DNA from: a virus
Length of the DNA stretch: 36,394 bases
Virus record (IMG/VR): IMGVR_UViG_3300025585_000022
Location: 1-36,394 of that record
Strand: one strand, 5' to 3'
Both the position numbers and the translations under genes were made by a program. Below, one piece after another: positions 31,875 to 36,394 of the stretch. The notes under the pieces are model-generated. The model was not told the DNA's origin and did no database searches. It worked only from the letters and a program-made list of their open reading frames with translations. Every line of letters begins with the position of its first letter. The first letter of the stretch is position 1.

Positions 31875-32037
31875 CACTGGCCTCAGTGCGTGCTTTTAAT
31901 CGCTCCAGCATCGTTTTGACAACGAATGCACGGGTTTTAAGCTCATCAGGGATGGCGTGTCCAAATGCTTCTGGGTGGACCATGTCATTGACTAGGTCCA
32001 GGCAAGCCTCAAGGGCTGGTTGAAGGTCTTGGTTCAT
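31867..32037 (-). CDS. Small hypothetical helical protein, 56 aa
   Basis: Minus-strand gene starting at an ATG overlapping the previous stop (ATGA at 32037-32034). Sequence MNQDLQPALEACLDLVNDMV continues with ELKTRAFVVKTMLERLKART, all-helical and soluble. An in-frame ATG at 32049 is possible but has a poorer context. No family recognised; it sits in the accessory operon. Confidence 0.6.
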   Translation of the reverse strand: MNQDLQPALEACLDLVNDMVHPEAFGHAIPDELKTRAFVVKTMLERLKARTEASDA

Positions 32038-32222
32038 GCTGCACCCCATTGGCTGGCCATTGCTTGAGCGATGCCAAGATAGGTTTCACTGCGCAGTTTC
32101 CAGCGATCTTCACTTGGCGGCAAATAGTGCAGGCGCTCTCTTTGGTTTCTAGGCAAAAGCATCATTTGTTCTTTCACAACATTGGTTGGTGCTAGGGGGG
32201 GGTGTTCTTCAGCCAAAGGCAT
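32034..32222 (-). pseudogene. Frameshifted 3' part of DNA methyltransferase
   Basis: In the -1 frame relative to the methyltransferase gene that begins at 32614. Its sequence after the shift, LAPTNVVKEQMMLLPRNQRE, and the ending RSETYLGIAQAMASQWG are the normal C terminus of that enzyme family (…LPPLxPTNVV…RSxTYxGIAxAMAxQWG). It would therefore be the missing end of the same protein. An ATG at 32222 could start it independently but would give an odd N-terminal piece. Read with the upstream part it gives about 193 residues. Confidence 0.7.
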
Positions 32223-32614
32223 GTGGCCTTTTGTTCCATGTGGCCAAACATCCATGGCTGGATGGTCTGGTCCGGTTTACGCCACAAGGATGACATCACA
32301 CAAACAGGATTTTCAATCACGATTCTTGGAATGTCAGCCTTGGCCAGCATCATAAAAAAAGATGCGCTGGCCTGCTGCTGACCAGCCATGCGTTTCTTGG
32401 CAAACCATGCAGCACCAGAAACGGCCAGATCAGTGCATGGAGGGTGGGCGATCATCATGTCCCATGGATAGTCCAAGACATCGCGCACATCCCCTTGGTA
32501 ATGTGGGCCAGGCGCGTCTGTTGGCAGCAGATCGCAGCTCATTGCTTCATGGCCAAGTTTTAAGAATTCATCCCTGACACGACCAGAGTATTCGCAGGCA
32601 ATAAGAATTCTCAC
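32192..32614 (-). CDS. DNA (cytosine-type) methyltransferase, 5' part, truncated by frameshift
   Basis: 140 residues on the minus strand, GTG start overlapping the preceding stop (GTGA). ILIACEYSGRVRDEFLKLGH is motif I and SAM binding. SCDLLPTD follows, then HPPCTDLAVSGAAWF, which carries the PC catalytic loop, then IENPV and FGHMEQKATCLWLKNTPP. This phage family is usually near 190-200 aa and often called DNA modification methylase, cytosine-specific. The frame stops just after a run of eight C (32202-32195), although the homologous continuation exists in the next frame. Confidence 0.82.
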   Translation of the reverse strand: MRILIACEYSGRVRDEFLKLGHEAMSCDLLPTDAPGPHYQGDVRDVLDYPWDMMIAHPPCTDLAVSGAAWFAKKRMAGQQQASASFFMMLAKADIPRIVIENPVCVMSSLWRKPDQTIQPWMFGHMEQKATCLWLKNTPP

Positions 32615-32892
32615 AGCGCACCATCCTTAAACTTCTCAAGTGCTGACACCTCAATGTGGTCCACCAGGCTTTGCAGAAACATGTGTGCAACATCGACATC
32701 GGTGTCTGCAATGTATGCGTTATTCAGAGTCATGGACTCTTCTATATCAGGCTCATAAGGAGCGCCATAAGAATCTGTCGATCCTTTTTCGGCTGGGCTG
32801 TATTCCAGGAAGCAGACCAGGTCGACATCTTCAATGCAGCAATTGAACTGGAACAAGTCTTTTGGGCAGTTAGGTGTGCGGCTGTAAGTCAT
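32611..32892 (-). CDS. Hypothetical acidic protein, 93 aa
   Basis: Minus-strand soluble protein starting MTYSRTPNCPKDLFQFNCCI, with a strongly acidic centre (YEPDIEESMTLNNAYIADTD) and a helical C terminus (MFLQSLVDHIEVSALEKF). It resembles short accessory proteins of phage; no function assigned. It ends by overlapping the methyltransferase start and begins three bases after the tiny membrane gene. Confidence 0.65.
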   Translation of the reverse strand: MTYSRTPNCPKDLFQFNCCIEDVDLVCFLEYSPAEKGSTDSYGAPYEPDIEESMTLNNAYIADTDVDVAHMFLQSLVDHIEVSALEKFKDGAL

Positions 32893-32895
32893 GTT

Positions 32896-32988
32896 TTACC
32901 CGCGCCAAGCTAACATCACGCCAATGCCACCAAAGATGATGATGGCCAAGGTCCATTCGATCAGGGCTGTAATGATTTTCTGTTTCAT
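32896..32988 (-). CDS. Tiny membrane peptide, 30 aa
   Basis: Sequence MKQKIITALIEWTLAIIIFG then GIGVMLAWRG: a short basic start, one transmembrane helix and a basic end. It is the first gene of the leftward operon, with GAAAG upstream of the ATG at 32988. Function unknown; possibly a superinfection or membrane-signalling peptide, which is speculation. Confidence 0.6.
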   Translation of the reverse strand: MKQKIITALIEWTLAIIIFGGIGVMLAWRG

Positions 32989-33022
32989 CGGTTTCTTTCG
33001 TTTAAGTTGAATAGGCGTAACC

Positions 33023-33051
33023 ATTGTGGACAGAATTAAATATTCTGTAAA
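33023..33051 (-). promoter_or_regulatory. Leftward promoter with embedded operator-like palindrome
   Basis: On the minus strand TTTACA (33051-33046) and CACAAT (33028-33023) are spaced 17 nt apart, a plausible sigma70 promoter for the accessory operon. A perfect inverted repeat ACAGAAT-TAAAT-ATTCTGT (33030-33048) fills the spacer and overlaps the -35, the usual place for a repressor operator. The XRE-type protein encoded next door is the natural candidate ligand. Confidence 0.6.
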
Positions 33052-33067
33052 GAATTATTTTTATCTG

Positions 33068-33103
33068 TTGTTTTTATACATATACCGCAATTAGAATGCG
33101 CCC
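33068..33103 (+). promoter_or_regulatory. Promoter of the XRE gene, probable leaderless transcript
   Basis: TTGTTT (33068-33073), an 18-nt spacer and TAGAAT (33092-33097) are followed after only six bases by the ATG at 33104. Transcription would start at or next to the A of the start codon. No Shine-Dalgarno exists upstream (GCGCCC). Leaderless mRNA is known for phage repressors such as lambda cI from PRM. Confidence 0.6.
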
Positions 33104-33304
33104 ATGGAATCAATTCATACTATCAGGGCAAGGGCCAAGGCTCACAAGATAACCATGGCTGCGGTGTGCCAGGAGGCTGGTATCCAGCAGTCCCAGGTCA
33201 GCCGGTGGCTGTCTGGAACTGTGGAGCCACTCTGGACTTCAGTCAATCAATTGAACATTGCGCTCAATAAATTGATTCAAGAATCACCAGTCACTGTCGA
33301 CTGA
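33104..33304 (+). CDS. XRE-type helix-turn-helix regulator, 66 aa
   Basis: A single DNA-binding domain of Cro/CI type: ITMAAVCQEAGIQQSQVSRW followed by LSGTVEPL places the HTH helices at about residues 16-38. The rest is a short helix for dimerisation. Small size fits a Cro-like repressor. Its coding end overlaps the convergent SSB gene by 21 bp. It could control the leftward operon and the rightward early genes via the palindromes at 33030-33048 and 33881-33912. No partner repressor or integrase is visible. Confidence 0.8.
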   Translation: MESIHTIRARAKAHKITMAAVCQEAGIQQSQVSRWLSGTVEPLWTSVNQLNIALNKLIQESPVTVD

Positions 33305-33850
33305 TTCAGCAGCTGCTGGAGCTTTGCCAGCACTGATGCCAAAGTCACTGGCAGCACTTGGCTTTGCACCACCCAATGAATCGCCCTTGGCTAAGAGCAT
33401 GATGTTGTTGAGGCCATACGACACACCCTTATTGCCAGCCTGGTCATATGCATAAGCATTTAAAGACACGCGGCCAAAATCGCCAGAGACAATGTCCTGG
33501 CTGCCAATGATGTCGTGGCCATGCATGTCCACAGCGCCAGGCTTTGCCGTTGACTTGGTGTTGAAAAAGTAGTGGCCTGCATACTCTGGACCCAGTGGTG
33601 AACCATCAGACTTGGTCTCGGTGTCGCCATCACGCAAGGGATTGCGCACAGTCTTTGGAATCTTGTCTCCAAACTTGGCAGTCAATGCAGCCTTGGCTGC
33701 CGCTTTCAATTGGTTGACAGTTTCGGTGTCTGTCTTTGGGACCAGCACCTGGGTGGAGAACTCTTCTTTGCCGTTCATCTCATTCTTGCGAGCAGTCAAA
33801 GCTGAGAAATAAGAGAAGCGGACTTTGCCGGTTACGACTCTGGTTGACAT
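33284..33850 (-). CDS. Enc34-type single-stranded DNA-binding protein (DUF2815)
   Basis: A 188-aa protein beginning STRVVTGKVRFSYFSALTAR, with GKEEFSTQVLVPKTDTETV, GHYFFNTKSTAKPG and VSLNAYAYDQAGNKGVSYGL. This is the pattern of the Enc34 ssDNA-binding (DUF2815) family, which has an OB-like fold. The C-terminal region is flexible and ends in an acidic-aromatic tip VDSDW, like tips used by SSBs to recruit partners. It would protect ssDNA in replication with the primase/helicase and nuclease. AAGGA lies 6 nt before the start. Its 3' end overlaps the XRE gene. Confidence 0.88.
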   Translation of the reverse strand: MSTRVVTGKVRFSYFSALTARKNEMNGKEEFSTQVLVPKTDTETVNQLKAAAKAALTAKFGDKIPKTVRNPLRDGDTETKSDGSPLGPEYAGHYFFNTKSTAKPGAVDMHGHDIIGSQDIVSGDFGRVSLNAYAYDQAGNKGVSYGLNNIMLLAKGDSLGGAKPSAASDFGISAGKAPAAAESVDSDW

Positions 33851-33880
33851 GGTTTTTCCTTTTAAGGTTTACAGGGTTTT

Positions 33881-33940
33881 AACGATTTAATCGTTTTCTG
33901 CGTTTGCAGAAATTGCACTTTAGCACAAATCGTATATGAT
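33881..33940 (+). promoter_or_regulatory. Promoter and palindromes ahead of the helicase gene
   Basis: TTGCAC (33913-33918), a 16-nt spacer and TATGAT (33935-33940) form a good sigma70-like promoter for the rightward helicase-nuclease operon. Just upstream lie two inverted repeats: AACGAT-TTA-ATCGTT (33881-33895) and TTTCTGC-GTTT-GCAGAAA (33895-33912), the second touching the -35. These may be operators or a bidirectional control region shared with the minus-strand SSB gene. Confidence 0.65.
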
Positions 33941-33968
33941 GCACACAAATTAAACGAAGGAAACGATC

Positions 33969-35195
33969 ATGAAGTTATTCCCCCATCAGCAAGAAGCCAA
34001 GCTCTTTTTGCTGTCCAGGCGAAGGGCCATCCTGGCCGACCAGCCCCGTGTTGGCAAGACGCTACCCACAGCGGCAGCAGCCCTTGAAAACCTCCCAGCC
34101 CTCATCGTCTGCCCAGCCATTGCAAAGACAGTCTGGGAGGCGGCTTTCAACAAGCTGGCCCCCAATGTCTCGGTGCATGTGGTAAACGGCAAGAAAGACG
34201 CTGGCCAGCCAAACAGTGCTGATGTGACCATCATCAATTACGATGTGCTGCAATATGGTGTTACGCAAGTGGACAAATATAACGCCCTAGTCTTGGATGA
34301 GTGCCATAGGATTAAGAATCCAAAAGCTGCCAGGACAAAGGCTGCAATGCTGGCCATGAAAAAGATCGATTGCGTTTATGCGCTCAGTGGCACGCCCATC
34401 CCAAACAGGCCCATCGAGCTGTGGCCAATCCTCCATGGCCTGGGCATTTACCGGGGCGGCTGGTTTGACTTTGCCGCCAGGTACGCAAAGATGTGGTCAG
34501 CCCCCTGGGGCTTGGACACATCAGGCGCGTCAAATCTGCCAGAACTCAAAGCCATGATGAAGCCCCATGTGCTGCGCAGAAAGAAAGAAGACATCTTCAA
34601 GGACTACAAAGAGCCGCAAGTGTCACTCATCACCTTTGATCTGCCAAATGACAAGCGTGAGCAGTCTTTTGATGCCGATGCCCTGGTGGCCAATCCAAAC
34701 GCGCTCATGGCCTTTGAAGGCTTGGCCGAGATCATGCGCGAAGCTGGCATGCGCAAGGTCCAATATGCAGCCGACTTCATCGATGACTTGCTCCAGGCCA
34801 ACGAGCCAGTGGTGGTCTTTGCGCACCACAAGGATGTGGTCCAGGCTTTGCAAGATGAACTCAAAACCCACAAGCCAGTGATCGTGGTGGGTGACACCAC
34901 ACGATTGAAGCGCGACATGGCCATTGAGGCTTTCCAAGCCGGCAAGACCAAATGCATCATCGGCAACATTGCCGCAATGTCTGAAGGCGTGGACCTCAGT
35001 GCTGCCGACACCATTGTCTTTGTCGAATGCACCTGGTCCACATCGGCACTGGAGCAGGCGTCAAGCCGGGTTGAGAACATCACCAAAAATGGCATTGCAC
35101 CAGTGATCTACATTCTGACCATCAAGGCATCCCTGGACCACAATGTCCTGGCTAAGGTGTTGAAAAAACTCAATGTCGTGAATCAAATTATTTAA
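33969..35195 (+). CDS. SF2 (SNF2-like) DNA helicase, 408 aa
   Basis: Superfamily 2 helicase: motif I ADQPRVGKT (about residues 23-31), motif II DECH (110-113) followed by RIKNP, motif III SGTPIPNRP (140-148), and C-terminal helicase motifs PVVVFAHHKDV, GNIAAMSEGVDL and QASSRVENI. The spacing fits SNF2-like phage helicases (DEAD/DEAH variant DECH). It would remodel or unwind replication or recombination intermediates and is coupled to a PD-(D/E)XK nuclease next. The start has GAAGGAAACG upstream. Confidence 0.9.
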   Translation: MKLFPHQQEAKLFLLSRRRAILADQPRVGKTLPTAAAALENLPALIVCPAIAKTVWEAAFNKLAPNVSVHVVNGKKDAGQPNSADVTIINYDVLQYGVTQVDKYNALVLDECHRIKNPKAARTKAAMLAMKKIDCVYALSGTPIPNRPIELWPILHGLGIYRGGWFDFAARYAKMWSAPWGLDTSGASNLPELKAMMKPHVLRRKKEDIFKDYKEPQVSLITFDLPNDKREQSFDADALVANPNALMAFEGLAEIMREAGMRKVQYAADFIDDLLQANEPVVVFAHHKDVVQALQDELKTHKPVIVVGDTTRLKRDMAIEAFQAGKTKCIIGNIAAMSEGVDLSAADTIVFVECTWSTSALEQASSRVENITKNGIAPVIYILTIKASLDHNVLAKVLKKLNVVNQII

Positions 35196-35210
35196 CCAAC
35201 CGGAGAAACC

Positions 35211-36218
35211 ATGCAACATCAAACCCGCAAACACGCCAGGCTTTCAGCCTCACGCACAGACCGCTTCATGCAATGCCCAGGCAGCTATCGCCTGGAGTCA
35301 CTCATGCCCTATGAGCCGGCAGGCGAGGCCGCTGCCATTGGCACAGCGATCCATGAGCTGTCAGAGATCATTCTGTCTGGCCAGCAAGTCCCTGCCAACA
35401 CTGACAAGGACCATGTGGCAATGGCCCAAGCCTATGCAGACTTTGTCAACACTCTGGTCGAGAATCCGCGCAAAAAGCTGATTGAGGTCAACCTGGATGA
35501 AGGTCTCAAATCCCTGCACCCAGCGCTAGGCGGCACGGCTGACGCTGTCCTGGTCGATGGCGACCACTTGCATGTCGTTGACCTCAAGACTGGCCGTGTG
35601 GCTGTTGACGCAACTGACAACAAGCAGCTGCTGACCTATGCATTGGGCGCCATGAGGCAATTCAAAGCGCCCGAGCGCATCACTTGCACCATGCACATAT
35701 TCCAGCCCCGTGTCGGCCACAGCAAGTGGACTGTCACTGGCCAGGATTTAATTGACCATGGCAACAAGCTCAAAGCCGCAGCCGAGCTGGCACTGACAAG
35801 CGATGCACCCACAAGCCCATCTCCCGATGCCTGCCGGTATTGCAAGGCCAAGACCATTTGCCCAAGCATGCGCGAGAAGGTCCAGGAAGCCGCCAGGAGC
35901 GACTTCAAGCCTGACACCACTGTCACACCAGAGATGCTAGACAACGCTGCCCTGGTGGCCGCATGGGCCGATGCAGTGCAGTCTGCTGCCAAAGAGCAAT
36001 TGACCAATGGCCAAGCAATCACTGGCTGGACCATGCGTGCAGGCCGCAAGACCAAATTCTGGAAAGACGAGGCCATGGTGCGCGAAGCATTCAAAGACAA
36101 CAAAGATGCCTGGGAACTTAAAAGCCCCAGCGCTGTCTTAAAACTTGGTGTCGAAGTGAGCGAAGACCTGGTCGGTGAGAAGAGTGCTGCACCAAGCCTG
36201 GCAAGGAGCAAAGAATGA
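35211..36218 (+). CDS. PD-(D/E)XK nuclease, DUF2800 / Cas4-like
   Basis: A 335-aa nuclease. The start SASRTDRFMQCPGSYRLE is the typical N-terminal cysteine helix. The active site is GGTADAVLVD (D111) and HVVDLKTG (D124-x-K126). A later CRYCKAKTIC (C208, C211, C217) can form a 4Fe-4S cluster with the N-terminal cysteine, as in AddB/Cas4-type enzymes. The family usually runs near 350 aa, so the length is normal. It likely works with the SF2 helicase in recombination or end processing. ATGA overlap with the next gene. Confidence 0.88.
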   Translation: MQHQTRKHARLSASRTDRFMQCPGSYRLESLMPYEPAGEAAAIGTAIHELSEIILSGQQVPANTDKDHVAMAQAYADFVNTLVENPRKKLIEVNLDEGLKSLHPALGGTADAVLVDGDHLHVVDLKTGRVAVDATDNKQLLTYALGAMRQFKAPERITCTMHIFQPRVGHSKWTVTGQDLIDHGNKLKAAAELALTSDAPTSPSPDACRYCKAKTICPSMREKVQEAARSDFKPDTTVTPEMLDNAALVAAWADAVQSAAKEQLTNGQAITGWTMRAGRKTKFWKDEAMVREAFKDNKDAWELKSPSAVLKLGVEVSEDLVGEKSAAPSLARSKE

Positions 36219-36382
36219 ACTTCAACCAAGGAAAAGTTATTGATGGATTGATTGAAGACCTACTAAGCACCATCCACAAATACGATGATTCTTTGTACAT
36301 GGCCACAGTCATTGGTGCATTGGAATTTGTCAAGCTCCAATTGATCGAAGAAAGCAAGGAGCATGATGATGACGCAGACTGA
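36215..36382 (+). CDS. Small hypothetical protein, 55 aa, crossing the circular junction
   Basis: Starts MNFNQGKVIDGLIEDLLSTI with an ATG overlapping the nuclease stop and ends KEHDDDAD; all-helical and acidic. The last 28 codons lie inside the 97-base terminal redundancy, so this gene shows the ends are continuous. Its end overlaps the start of the 72-485 gene (36369 in the right copy). Function unknown. Confidence 0.75.
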   Translation: MNFNQGKVIDGLIEDLLSTIHKYDDSLYMATVIGALEFVKLQLIEESKEHDDDAD

Positions 36383-36394
36383 AGCATTACGCCT
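36298..36394. repeat. Terminal redundancy, right copy
   Basis: Identical to bases 1-97. It also contains the first 26 bases of the gene annotated at 72-485 (start here at 36369), so that partial reading frame should not be counted twice. Confidence 0.95.

Noticed and set aside
1-36394. Integrase gene and attachment sites
   Set aside because: No tyrosine or serine recombinase motif was seen in any coding frame and no tRNA-like att sequence was recognised.
1-36394. tRNA or rRNA genes
   Set aside because: No cloverleaf-like sequence with a TTCRANY T-loop and acceptor stem was noticed; only a computed scan would exclude a divergent tRNA.

Overview
The window is one complete tailed-phage genome cut open at an arbitrary point. 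Bases 1-97 are repeated exactly at 36298-36394, and a gene starting at 36215 reads without interruption through the repeat, so the molecule is best read as a circle of about 36,297 bp (circularly permuted genome or circular assembly). The gene set suggests a podovirus-like phage of a Gram-negative, probably aquatic betaproteobacterial host. It has an SU10-like (DUF5309) major capsid protein, an SU10-type adaptor, a large portal, several glutamine/alanine-rich ejection-type proteins and no tail sheath, long tape measure or tail tube genes that I recognise. It encodes an Rz/Rz1 spanin pair and a GH19 endolysin. The host assignment is inference from gene families and moderate base composition. 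No integrase, phage RNA polymerase or DNA polymerase is recognisable.

Layout, read around the circle. (1) 33104-36382 and 1-4034: early/replication module. It holds a small XRE-type regulator, an Enc34-type ssDNA-binding protein (minus strand), an SF2 helicase, a DUF2800 PD-(D/E)XK nuclease, a few small unknown genes, a primase-polymerase/RepA-like helicase fusion and a VRR-NUC nuclease. Just downstream of the primase gene is a striking array of CTAATGCGGAA iterons, inverted repeats and perfect DnaA boxes, a strong replication-origin candidate. (2) 4012-7008: packaging module. Small and large terminase genes flank a non-coding block with a second set of DnaA-box-like sites, a GC-rich hairpin region and an A/T tract, followed by five tiny translationally coupled genes. 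(3) 7041-9347: small conserved basic phage proteins, a cysteine-rich protein, a glycosyltransferase and a methyltransferase. (4) 9344-15414: head genes (portal, scaffold, capsid, a terminator, adaptor, second glycosyltransferase). (5) 15423-20201: receptor-binding/decoration genes, including a repeat protein and an 805-aa fibre of foreign-looking composition. (6) 20204-23722: membrane and lysis genes with an HNH homing endonuclease inserted. (7) 23730-31487: late tail and ejection proteins. (8) 31488-32988, minus strand: an accessory operon with a winged-helix-like protein, small unknowns and a DNA methyltransferase gene split by a frameshift at a run of eight C.

Two intergenic regions look regulatory. 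Between the minus operon and the XRE gene, a perfect 7-bp-arm inverted repeat sits inside a predicted leftward promoter, while the XRE gene appears to be transcribed as a leaderless mRNA. Between the SSB and helicase genes are two more palindromes and a good sigma70-like promoter. Replication probably relies on host DnaA and host polymerase, with phage primase, helicases, SSB and nucleases supplied in trans. Most neighbouring genes overlap by ATGA or GTGA, so translation is tightly coupled.
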